From positions 1 through 40,477 of the forward strand of contig JAJYLE010000004.1 of the NCBI GenBank assembly GCA_021788025.1: DNA of 40,477 nucleotides, read 5' to 3'. The DNA comes from Nitrospirota bacterium (GTDB lineage: Bacteria > Nitrospirota > Thermodesulfovibrionia > Thermodesulfovibrionales > JdFR-88). Under the pieces are notes generated by a model that did no database searches, had not been told where the DNA came from, and saw only the letters and a program-made list of their open reading frames with translations. Within the stretch, counting starts at the first letter, position 1, and every line of letters begins with the position of its first letter. The position numbers and the translations under genes are program-made. Below are positions 21,274 to 28,518 of this stretch, in pieces.

Positions 21274-21975
21274 TTATCCCTTTTTATCCCACAAGGGCTT
21301 TTCCGGGGCAGGCCTCATATATGTGCTCCAGTAATTGTACAGCCCGGCTGTGGCCCTGAGGTCTCCTGCGCAATATCTGGCAATGTCCAGGTAACGGCCG
21401 GCCTCAAAAAGACTCTTAACCTCGCTGCCGTCCACCGATTCCTTGGGACTTTTTATACCGAAGAAACGGCACCACATATCCAGGCTGAAGCGCCTGCGCA
21501 CGGCGCCAAAAAAGCTGAGCTGGTCCAAAAGATCCAGATGGCAACCGCTATATCTGTTGGGCATCAGATCGCGCGCGGCCTTTATCCCATGAAAAGCGGA
21601 GCGGATCATGATGAACGGACAATCAAAGCACCTCCCGTTGAAAGTGATGAACTGCTCGTAGCTCTTTATTGTTTGCCAGAACCTCTCAAGCACCTCTTTC
21701 TCGGTCCCGGGCTCGTATTTGACCCTGTCTTCCTCAAACGGCTCCAGATTTGCCGACGGGGCCTGAAAATAGACCACTCCTTTCCCGCTTTCCGGGTTCA
21801 GCATGCCTATTGCAACTATCTGGCTTGTAAGGGGGTAAAGCGAGAGGCTGTCCTTGATCTCGGTAAGGTCCTCTTCTGTTTGGGCATACCTGGTTAAATA
21901 CTGGCGTGTGTGCTCGTCCAGAGAATCGAAATTCTCGCCCGCTGTCTCTATATCAAAAATTATCTTCCCCGCCAT
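21274..21975 (-). CDS. Predicted 3'-5' exonuclease, PolB-exo2-like (DEDD)
   Basis: The protein is 233 aa with an RNase H-like fold and exonuclease motifs in order. Exo I is IIFDIETAG (Asp8, Glu10). Exo II is FITFNGRCFDCPFIMIRSA. Exo III is ARYCAGDLRATAGLYNYW. The spacing and the LDLLDQLSFFGAVRRRFSLDMWCRFFGI segment fit the predicted 3'-5' exonuclease related to family B polymerase exonuclease domains (PF10108 type). Its substrate (DNA or RNA) is not known from sequence. It is first in the operon with cooT and the LipM-like gene. The start is ATG. There is no Shine-Dalgarno, and TATAAA lies 5 nt upstream. Confidence 0.82.
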   Translation of the reverse strand: MAGKIIFDIETAGENFDSLDEHTRQYLTRYAQTEEDLTEIKDSLSLYPLTSQIVAIGMLNPESGKGVVYFQAPSANLEPFEEDRVKYEPGTEKEVLERFWQTIKSYEQFITFNGRCFDCPFIMIRSAFHGIKAARDLMPNRYSGCHLDLLDQLSFFGAVRRRFSLDMWCRFFGIKSPKESVDGSEVKSLFEAGRYLDIARYCAGDLRATAGLYNYWSTYMRPAPEKPLWDKKG

Positions 21976-21980
21976 GGTTT

Positions 21981-21986
21981 TTTATA
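21981..21986 (-). promoter_or_regulatory. -10 box of the exonuclease-cooT-lipM operon
   Basis: TTGTATAAA-AAACC-ATG on the minus strand: TATAAA is 5 nt from the start codon with no Shine-Dalgarno, another leaderless-type start. Confidence 0.35.
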
Positions 21987-21993
21987 CAATTAA

Positions 21994-22034
21994 GGGGACA
22001 AGGAACAGGAAAATATTCCCGTTGCCCTGTCCCC
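21994..22034 (-). terminator. Stem-loop after ctpA
   Basis: GGGGACA (21994-22000) pairs with TGTCCCC (22028-22034), with further partial pairing inside. It lies 9 nt after the ctpA stop and just before the next gene's promoter. The trailing sequence is only moderately T-rich, so it is a plausible but weak intrinsic terminator. Confidence 0.5.
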
Positions 22035-22042
22035 AGTCCTTG

Positions 22043-23419
22043 TTATTTTGAAGCAGGCGCTGCAACCGAAGCGCTGGTTGTTTGGGCCGGGCCGTTTTTT
22101 ACGGCAGTGATGCTGCTGAAGATGTCCCACGTCTTAAGCAGATCAACAGCCCTCTGGAGCTGGTTGTCGTCCTTCGCTTTCAAGTCTACCCAGGGCGCCT
22201 CCTGAACATCGTCACCGGTCCCTTTCTGTGAGGGGTTGGCATCAAGGTGGTTTTTAAGGTCCTTTTCCCTGATTACCGGATATTCCTTGATCTTCTTCGC
22301 CTCTGATGGCGGGATAACCAGCTTCACCTCTATATCCGGCAGAATGCCGGTGTTCTGGATAGATATACCCTTTGGCGTATAATACCGCGCCGTAGTCAGC
22401 CGCAACCCTGAGCCGTCACTAAGAGGGATAACCGTCTGGACGGAGCCCTTCCCGAATGTCTTGGTGCCCATGATAACAGCCCTTTTCCAGTCTTTAAGCG
22501 CGCCGGAAACTATTTCAGAGGCGCTGGCGCTCCCCTGGTTCACCAGCACCACCACCGGCATTGTAGTGTACGAAGTATACTGGTTTGAAGTCATATAATC
22601 GGACCTTCCGCCAACCCTGCCTTGCGTGTACACAACCAGCTTTCCCTGCGGCAGAAACTGGCTGGCCACATCAATAGCGCTGGTAAGAAGGCCTCCAGGA
22701 TTGTTCCGGAGATCCAGGATCAGGGAATGCATGCCTTCCTTGCTCATTTTCTTCAGGGCGTTTGCCATGTCCTCAGCCGACTTTTCCTGGAACTGGGTAA
22801 GTTTCAGATACCCTATGCCCTGGTCCTTGTCGATCATCTTGTATTTCACGCTCTTGACCGTTATCTCGCCCCTTAGGATCCTGAAATCCTCGGGCTGCTT
22901 GAAGCCGTTCCTCATTATGGTGATTGTGACAGGCGTACCCTTGGGGCCGCGCATCATTTTTACAGCATCAAATATCTGCATGCCAGCAGTAGGCTGGCCA
23001 TCTATTTTCAGGATCTGGTCGCCGGCCTTGATACCGGCCTTGTAAGCGGGAGTGTCCTCAATTGGAGCTATTACGGTAAGGACGTTGTCCTTTGTCCCGA
23101 TCTGGATGCCCAAGCCCCCGAATTCGCCCCTCGTGTCGATCTGCATTTCCTTATAAACGTCCGGGGGCATGAACCCGGAATGAGGATCCAGGGAGCTTAT
23201 CATGCCGTTTATGGCGCCGTAGATCAGTTGCTTGGAGTCTGGCTTCTCCACATAATTGTTTTCAACCTGCGAAAGCACTTCGGTGAATATTTTTAGGTTC
23301 GAATACTCCTCGTCGGCGCTTACGTTAAGGCGGGTCCACAGGTCAAGTGCAAAAACAGACACCAGCAGGCTGATGAGGAGCACAAGGACCCAGTTTTTGT
23401 TTCTAAATCTCAGGGACAT
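22043..23419 (-). CDS. ctpA: C-terminal processing peptidase (S41 family)
   Basis: A periplasmic, membrane-anchored serine protease that trims C-termini and controls peptidoglycan hydrolases in several bacteria. The 458-aa protein has one N-terminal TM helix (about 10-27, VLVLLISLLVSVFALDL) and the conserved IYGAINGMISSLDPHSGFM. A PDZ domain follows near 85-165 (GGLGIQIGTKDNVLTVIAPIEDTPAYKAGIKAGDQILKIDG, in segments), then LRNNPGGLLTSAIDVA. The catalytic Ser is in NQGSASASEIVSGAL (about residue 300) and the catalytic Lys in TKTFGKGSVQ (about 325). A flexible Ala/Ser-rich tail follows. The location beside an EnvC-like gene and ftsEX fits a role in cell-wall remodelling at division. The gap to the upstream gene is 50 nt. 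Confidence 0.94.
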   Translation of the reverse strand: MSLRFRNKNWVLVLLISLLVSVFALDLWTRLNVSADEEYSNLKIFTEVLSQVENNYVEKPDSKQLIYGAINGMISSLDPHSGFMPPDVYKEMQIDTRGEFGGLGIQIGTKDNVLTVIAPIEDTPAYKAGIKAGDQILKIDGQPTAGMQIFDAVKMMRGPKGTPVTITIMRNGFKQPEDFRILRGEITVKSVKYKMIDKDQGIGYLKLTQFQEKSAEDMANALKKMSKEGMHSLILDLRNNPGGLLTSAIDVASQFLPQGKLVVYTQGRVGGRSDYMTSNQYTSYTTMPVVVLVNQGSASASEIVSGALKDWKRAVIMGTKTFGKGSVQTVIPLSDGSGLRLTTARYYTPKGISIQNTGILPDIEVKLVIPPSEAKKIKEYPVIREKDLKNHLDANPSQKGTGDDVQEAPWVDLKAKDDNQLQRAVDLLKTWDIFSSITAVKNGPAQTTSASVAAPASK

Positions 23420-23469
23420 GCTGAAAACCTCCGGTTCGATTCGGGCCCGGCCTGCTTATGGCTGATGCC

Positions 23470-24624
23470 TCATTTCCTGCCGAGCCACTGGAGCGGATCC
23501 AGGGGTTTGCCCTTGTATCGCACTTCGAAGTACAGGGACGGAGCGCCTACAAGGACAGATTCTGCAACCTTCCCGATCTCCGCATTCTTTTCTATTATAT
23601 CCCCAACTTTCAAAAAAATCTCATTCAGGTTGGCGTAAAGTGTATGATATCCGCCGCCATGGCTGATTATTACCAGCCGGCCGTAACCCTTGAAGTAATC
23701 TGCAAATACCACCTTGCCGTCCTGGACAGAGCGGACAATCGCATCCGGCTCGGTTTTTATATAGATGCCAGTCCTGAACAGCGGGGTTTTAAAAAGCGGG
23801 TCTGATCCCCTGCCGTAACCTAAAGCCACCCGGCCCTGCACAGGCCATTGCAGCCGCCCTTTAAGCCCCCGGAAACCCTTGCCATTATAAGCCCCGCCAG
23901 CCTGCTGTTCGGACCGGCGTATTATTTCCTGCAACTTTGCGCTCTGCTGCTTTAAGTCCCGGATCATACTCAGGTATCCCGCCTTCTTGCTTCTGATCGA
24001 TGCCAGCAGGGCGTTTTTTTCTGATTTCTTTGAATTCAGGTCCGCCTCGGCCTTTGCAGTCCTCTGCTGTGCAGCCACGAACTGCGTTTTTAAAGGTGCC
24101 AGTTGTTTCTGTTTCTGCTGAAGGATGTCCAGCTGATTTTTATAATCCTCAAAGGCGGATTTCTCCACCGCAGCCAGGGTCTCCAGGGCCTTCCACCGTC
24201 TTATGAAATCGCTCATATCTCCGGATTCCAATATCATGGCAATCTCATCAGCCTTGCCTTGCTTCTGCATGCCCTGCAGCCTTTTTTTAAGCCAGGAAGA
24301 GCGCTGCTCGATATTCTGCTGCGCCGTATTAATTGCGGCCTGCGTGGCAATTATCTGGTTATTTATGGCATAAAGTTTGGATTTCTCGGCGTTATAGGTT
24401 TTTTTAAGGCCAACCATGTCCCGGTCAATGCGGTCCATCTCCGCCAGCACAGATTGCTCCTTGCGGGTTGCCCTGTTCAAATTCTTTTCGTGTACTTTTA
24501 TCTGGTTCTGTATGCGGCCCAGTTTTTGCCTTACGTCTTCAGCACCGGCCTGGGTTGGGGCAAACTGAGAAACAATCAGAATTACAAAGATGAAAACGGA
24601 CAGCTTTTTACTGGCGTTACTCAT
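23470..24624 (-). CDS. envC: EnvC-like murein hydrolase activator with degenerate LytM domain
   Basis: EnvC connects the FtsEX complex to septal amidases. This protein has a signal peptide (SVFIFVILIVSQFAPTQAGA) and about 230 residues of coiled coil (RQKLGRIQNQIKVHEKNL...KQLAPLKTQFVAAQQR). It ends in a C-terminal LytM/M23 domain (GRVALGYGRGSDPLF...RLVIISHGGGYHTLYANLNEI...VGDIIEKNAEIGKVAES...YFEVRYKGKPLDPLQWL). Zinc ligands of active M23 enzymes are missing: FRTGIYI replaces FxHxGxD and YANL replaces YAHL. It is therefore likely non-enzymatic, as EnvC is in E. coli. I chose the ATG at 24624, which puts the signal peptide at the N-terminus; a TTG at 24684 would overlap ftsX. Confidence 0.87.
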   Translation of the reverse strand: MSNASKKLSVFIFVILIVSQFAPTQAGAEDVRQKLGRIQNQIKVHEKNLNRATRKEQSVLAEMDRIDRDMVGLKKTYNAEKSKLYAINNQIIATQAAINTAQQNIEQRSSWLKKRLQGMQKQGKADEIAMILESGDMSDFIRRWKALETLAAVEKSAFEDYKNQLDILQQKQKQLAPLKTQFVAAQQRTAKAEADLNSKKSEKNALLASIRSKKAGYLSMIRDLKQQSAKLQEIIRRSEQQAGGAYNGKGFRGLKGRLQWPVQGRVALGYGRGSDPLFKTPLFRTGIYIKTEPDAIVRSVQDGKVVFADYFKGYGRLVIISHGGGYHTLYANLNEIFLKVGDIIEKNAEIGKVAESVLVGAPSLYFEVRYKGKPLDPLQWLGRK

Positions 24625-24664
24625 GAAAGAGTGTTCGCATGTACCACCGTAGCTGGGCACTCCA

Positions 24665-25537
24665 TTAAGGCCTGACTCTGCCAATAGCTATAAGGGCCCC
24701 GGCCATGCCGGCAAGCACCCCTGCCACAGGCAAGCCCGCAACAAGAGCTGGCGGGATGGAAAGATTGGTTAAAAGGGGCAGCGCGCCTCCAACCCCCGAA
24801 AGGAAGACGTCGAAAGCGCCAAAGCAGGCCGCGCCAGCTGCCAATCCGCCCAAAAAGCCCATAACGGCACCCTCCAGCAGAAAAGGCGCCCTTACGAACC
24901 AGCCCGTGGCGCCAAGCAGCTTCAGCGTCTCTATTTCGTCACTTTTCCTGTAAAAAAGTATTTTTATGGTGCTATAACAGATAAATACCGCGCCTGCCAG
25001 AAGGCCTGCAAAAAGCGCCAGGCCCGCTTCGGAAACGGCGTGCACCACCTTCTGTATCGTATCTAAAAAGCCTTTGCCATAGTTGACCGAGTCCACGCCG
25101 CTCATTGTTTTTAAAGACGCTGCCAGGGCCTTAACTGATACGGTCCGTACGTACTCCTTCCGCAGTTTTACGTCGAAGGAAGCCTGCAGGGGGTTGGAAT
25201 CCAGCCCTTCAAGCAGGTAAGAATATTTATTCCCCAGACCTTCTTTAAGATTCGCCAGGGCCTTGTCGCTGGAGATGAAAGCAACCGACTTGACGGGCTT
25301 GTCACTTCTAAGCGCGTTTTGTATCTGGGCGATGTCGGCCGGGGTGGCATCCTGCTTAAGAAAAACGGTAAGCGAAAACCTCTCCGGAAGGGCAGAAGCC
25401 ACCCGGTTGGAGTTTATTACGGCGGCCAGGGCCAATGCTGCCATGAACAATCCCACACCCATACTCAGGCAGCCAAGCAGGTTTATCCATTTTTCCTTCC
25501 ACAAGTCTGAAAGTGCAGTTTTAACGTGATAGGACAT
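24665..25537 (-). CDS. ftsX: Cell division membrane protein FtsX
   Basis: FtsX is the membrane subunit that couples the FtsE ATPase to periplasmic amidase activation. The 290-aa protein has the expected topology: a cytoplasmic N-terminus, TM1 near 18-42, and a periplasmic domain of about 130 residues (SLTVFLKQDATPADIAQIQ...SVAFISSDKALANLKEGLG). Three TM helices follow (about 172-195, 218-245, 260-285) with the FtsX signature RKSDEIETLKLLGATGWFVRAPFLLEGAVMGFLGGLAAG. It starts 9 nt after the ftsE stop, and the EnvC-like gene follows, so the operon encodes a full FtsEX-EnvC switch. Confidence 0.93.
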   Translation of the reverse strand: MSYHVKTALSDLWKEKWINLLGCLSMGVGLFMAALALAAVINSNRVASALPERFSLTVFLKQDATPADIAQIQNALRSDKPVKSVAFISSDKALANLKEGLGNKYSYLLEGLDSNPLQASFDVKLRKEYVRTVSVKALAASLKTMSGVDSVNYGKGFLDTIQKVVHAVSEAGLALFAGLLAGAVFICYSTIKILFYRKSDEIETLKLLGATGWFVRAPFLLEGAVMGFLGGLAAGAACFGAFDVFLSGVGGALPLLTNLSIPPALVAGLPVAGVLAGMAGALIAIGRVRP

Positions 25538-25546
25538 CTTTTGTTT

Positions 25547-26221
25547 TTAAGATTCCTCCTGCCGCACAACTGTACCGGCCGCCGTGCCCGATGCTATCCT
25601 GAACACCTTCCTGCCTGAATTATGGTAAAGGTCCCGGTTATGGGTAGCTATCAAAATGGTTGCTCCGCGGGCGTTTATCTCCTTGAAGCTGCTCATGATA
25701 CCGGCAGCAGTCTCGGGGTCCAGGTTGCCGGTGGGCTCGTCCGCAAGAATCAGCATCGGTTCGGCGGCGATGGCGCGCGCTATTACCACCCTCTGCTGCT
25801 CCCCGCCCGAAAGCGCTTGCGGGAAATTGTCCGATTTATGCCTTAGACCCACCATCTTCAGCGTCTCCATCACGCGGGCCTTTATCTCCCTTTCATCAAG
25901 GCCCCTTATTCTCAGAGCCAGCGCCACGTTCTCAAACACTGTTTTCGTGAGCAGCAGCCTGAAATCCTGGAAAACGATCCCGATAGCGCGCCGCAGCCAT
26001 GGGATATCCGAGTGTTTTATGAAGCATGTATTCTGCCCGTTAATGTATATAGCGCCCGCCTCAGGGGCCAGTGCGTGATAGATAAGCTTCAAAATAGTGG
26101 TCTTGCCGGCGCCTGAAGGCCCGGTAAGGAAGGCAAGCTCGCCTTTTTCAACATGGAAGCTGAGGTCATTAAGTACCATGTTGCCGTCATAGGATTTGGA
26201 GACGGACTCGAATTTGATCAT
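25547..26221 (-). CDS. ftsE: Cell division ATP-binding protein FtsE
   Basis: A 224-aa ABC-type ATPase with all motifs. Walker A is GPSGAGKTT (about 35-43). The Q-loop is in GIVFQDFRLL, typical of FtsE. The signature is LSGGEQQRV, Walker B is LILADEPTGNLD and the H-loop is THN. It begins MIKFESVSKSYDGNMVL. FtsE drives conformational change in FtsX at the septum. The start overlaps the stop of the upstream conserved unknown gene by 4 nt, and a ribosome-binding site (GGCAGGA) is next to the ATG. Confidence 0.94.
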   Translation of the reverse strand: MIKFESVSKSYDGNMVLNDLSFHVEKGELAFLTGPSGAGKTTILKLIYHALAPEAGAIYINGQNTCFIKHSDIPWLRRAIGIVFQDFRLLLTKTVFENVALALRIRGLDEREIKARVMETLKMVGLRHKSDNFPQALSGGEQQRVVIARAIAAEPMLILADEPTGNLDPETAAGIMSSFKEINARGATILIATHNRDLYHNSGRKVFRIASGTAAGTVVRQEES

Positions 26222-26766
26222 TCCTGCCTGTTCCTGAGTATAAAGTCTATCAGCACGTCATCCAGACTGTTTTTTATCTGCCCTTTTGCGCCCGCATGTC
26301 CCTTTGTTTTATGGCCCTCTTCAGGCTTGCTTTTCCCGCCGGTACCGGCCGCCTTACCTGGTTCCAGCGCGGCAGGCGCTGTTGCTTGCGCGGAGCTTGC
26401 CGGGGCAACCGGGTTGCACCGGGCCTGTTGCGCAGTATCGCGGCCTTCTGCCGGTTTTTCTTCAGGCTTGCCGCCTACGGTGCCCGCGGGATCTGCGGGA
26501 CTACCTCCGCCAGATGGGGCAGTATGTTTACCGGCCACTAATTCCTTCATCATGAGCTTGTGCTGCAGGTTCATAAGCTCCAGTATCTTCTGGCTGCAAT
26601 CCGGCCTGCCGATAAACGGCTCATAACTGGTGCGCCTTGAGGCAAGTATCGCCCCCTCATAGTAAAGGAGCGTCAGGATATGGGGGTTGGAAAGCCCGCA
26701 GTCCTCGGTCTGGACGTGGTAGGTCTTGCCCTTGTAAGGGATATTCGTGTTAAACCCAACCTTCAT
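26218..26766 (-). CDS. Conserved hypothetical protein with disordered linker, upstream of ftsE
   Basis: The N-terminal 60 residues (FNTNIPYKGKTYHVQTEDCGL, then PHILTLLYYEGAILASRRTSY) form a compact beta-rich domain. I recall it as a conserved hypothetical in deltaproteobacteria and Nitrospirota, with no known function. A helix follows (SQKILELMNLQHKLMMKELVAGK), then about 80 residues rich in Gly, Pro, Ala, Glu and Lys that are certainly disordered. A short C-terminal amphipathic helix is SLDDVLIDFILRNRQE. It overlaps ftsE by 4 nt and so is probably co-regulated with cell-division genes. The domain-linker-helix layout suggests a tether between two partners. TATAAT is 12 nt before the ATG. Confidence 0.75.
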   Translation of the reverse strand: MKVGFNTNIPYKGKTYHVQTEDCGLSNPHILTLLYYEGAILASRRTSYEPFIGRPDCSQKILELMNLQHKLMMKELVAGKHTAPSGGGSPADPAGTVGGKPEEKPAEGRDTAQQARCNPVAPASSAQATAPAALEPGKAAGTGGKSKPEEGHKTKGHAGAKGQIKNSLDDVLIDFILRNRQE

Positions 26767-26917
26767 CTGCGCAGAATTATTATAAAAACGGCAGAGAAAA
26801 AAGAAAAGGGGAGATATGCTTTACGGGCTCTGTTAAATGAAATTAAACTGCGCAGACATAATCCTGTAACTTTTCTCCGTTAGACTTTTATACTTGAATT
26901 AATATGGAGGGTGACCG
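26767..26917. promoter_or_regulatory. Divergent promoter region with two CTGCGCAG palindromes
   Basis: Minus strand: TATAAT at 26779-26784, 12 nt before ATG 26766. Plus strand: TATACT at 26889-26894, then GGAGGGTGA before ATG 26918. The palindrome CTGCGCAG occurs twice, at 26767-26774 (between the minus -10 and its ATG) and 26848-26855 (upstream of the plus -10). The two are 81 nt apart centre to centre. Confidence 0.4.
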
Positions 26918-28423
26918 ATGAGAAAAAAATTTTTAAGTTTTTCGGCCGTTTTTCTTACCTGGTATTTGCCGGCCTATCCAGTGATGGCGGCTACTGGAAC
27001 CACTACGCCAGTTAAACATATCGTAGTGATATTCCAGGAGAACGAATCATTCGACCGGTATTTCGCAACCTATCCAAAGGCCCTTAACCCGCGCGGGGAG
27101 CCCCCGTTTCACGCTAAAAGTGGCACCCCTTCCGTAAACGGTCTTGGCCACTACCTGCTCTCAAAAAACCCGAATGCCGCAAACCCGTGGCGGCTGGACC
27201 GCGCCAACGCCGCAATCTGTAGCCAGGACCACCGGTACACTTCCGAGCAGATGGCGTATGACCACGGCCTGCTGGATAAGTTCATGGAGGCCACGGCCAA
27301 CCGGAAAAAAGGCTGCGATCCCCGCCAGGTTATGGCGTACTTCGATGGCAACACCGTCACCGCCCTCTGGAATTACGCGCAACATTATGCAATGAGCGAC
27401 AACTCGTTCGATACCATCTTTGGCCCCTCCACCCCTGGGGCGCTGGACTTGGTTTCCGGGCAGACACACGGGGCCAACCCGGAGGATTTCACCTATCGCA
27501 CTGGAGACATAGTAGTTACCGGCGGCACTGTAATAGATGACATCGATCCGGCTTACGACGATTGCTCAAGGGGGCCGGTGATAAGGATGTCCGGCCGGAA
27601 CATCGGAGACCTCCTGAATAAAAAAGGCATCACCTGGGGATGGTTCGAAGGCGGTTTCAGGCCCACCGGACAGATTGCCGGAAAGGCCGTCTGCGGCTCA
27701 AATCATATTGGCAGCAATCGGAAAACCATGGCTGATTATCTGCCGCATCATGAGCCGTTCCAGTATTACAAATCCACGGCCAACCCACATCACCTGCCTC
27801 CGTTATCGGCAAAAACGGTTGGCCGCAAGGACCAGGCCAACCATCAATACGGCCTGGGCGATTTCTGGGCCGCCATTAAAGCCGGAAATCTTCCGGCGGT
27901 CTCGTTCATAAAGGCGCCGGGCTATGAGGACGGCCACCCCGGATATTCAGACCCGCTGGCAGAACAGAAATTCCTGGTGCAAACCATAAACAGGCTGCAA
28001 AAAACGCCCTTTTGGAAAGACATGGCGATAATAATTTCGTATGATGATTCTGACGGCTCTTATGACCATGTGATGCCCCCCATAATCAATAAATCATCCG
28101 GCGCGGCTGACGCCCTGACGGGCCCAGGACAATGCGGCATTCCGGCTGCGGGCGCATATGCGGGGCGCTGCGGGCATGGACCGCGTTTGCCCCTGCTGGT
28201 AATCTCCCCCTTGGCAAAAGTGAATTTCGTGGACCACAGCATTACGGACCAGACTTCCATAATCCGTTTTATCGAAGACAACTGGGGGCTTGGCCGGATA
28301 GGCGGCGGCTCATTTGACGAAAAGGCCGGTTCGCTTGGAAACATGTTCGATTTCAGTAAAAAGCCTTCTCCGGCAAACCGGCGTCTTTTGCTTAACGCAT
28401 TCACCGGAGAGTTGGTTAAATAG
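26918..28423 (+). CDS. Secreted phospholipase C/acid phosphatase-type phosphoesterase
   Basis: The 501-aa protein has a signal peptide (KKFLSFSAVFLTWYLPAYP, cleavage near VMA|A) and a PF04185-type phosphoesterase domain. The family start is HIVVIFQENESFDRYFATYP. MSDNSFDTIFGPSTPGALDL, WGWFEGGF and FIKAPGYEDGHPGYSDPLAEQKFLV follow, then the metal-binding IIISYDDSDGSYDHV. PRLPLLVISPLAKVNFVDHSITDQTSIIRFIEDNW is also typical. The family includes phospholipases C and acid phosphatases; the substrate cannot be fixed. It should be periplasmic or secreted and could release phosphate from organic esters. It is monocistronic with its own promoter and a GGAGG ribosome-binding site 7 nt before the ATG. 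Confidence 0.9.
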   Translation: MRKKFLSFSAVFLTWYLPAYPVMAATGTTTPVKHIVVIFQENESFDRYFATYPKALNPRGEPPFHAKSGTPSVNGLGHYLLSKNPNAANPWRLDRANAAICSQDHRYTSEQMAYDHGLLDKFMEATANRKKGCDPRQVMAYFDGNTVTALWNYAQHYAMSDNSFDTIFGPSTPGALDLVSGQTHGANPEDFTYRTGDIVVTGGTVIDDIDPAYDDCSRGPVIRMSGRNIGDLLNKKGITWGWFEGGFRPTGQIAGKAVCGSNHIGSNRKTMADYLPHHEPFQYYKSTANPHHLPPLSAKTVGRKDQANHQYGLGDFWAAIKAGNLPAVSFIKAPGYEDGHPGYSDPLAEQKFLVQTINRLQKTPFWKDMAIIISYDDSDGSYDHVMPPIINKSSGAADALTGPGQCGIPAAGAYAGRCGHGPRLPLLVISPLAKVNFVDHSITDQTSIIRFIEDNWGLGRIGGGSFDEKAGSLGNMFDFSKKPSPANRRLLLNAFTGELVK

Positions 28424-28446
28424 AGCGTCAATATCATTTCAAGCGC

Positions 28447-28475
28447 AAAAAAAGAGGGGCCGGATTTCCGGCCCC
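28447..28475 (-). terminator. Rho-independent terminator of the porin gene
   Basis: GGGGCCGG (28456-28463) pairs with CCGGCCCC (28468-28475) around ATTT, and a run of seven A on the plus strand (28447-28453) gives a U-tract on the minus transcript. It lies 44 nt past the porin stop and may also slow plus-strand transcription from the phosphoesterase gene. Confidence 0.88.
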
Positions 28476-28518
28476 CAGAGAAAGGGTGGTTAGGAATGTA
28501 CCCTTTGGAAACTGTTTT

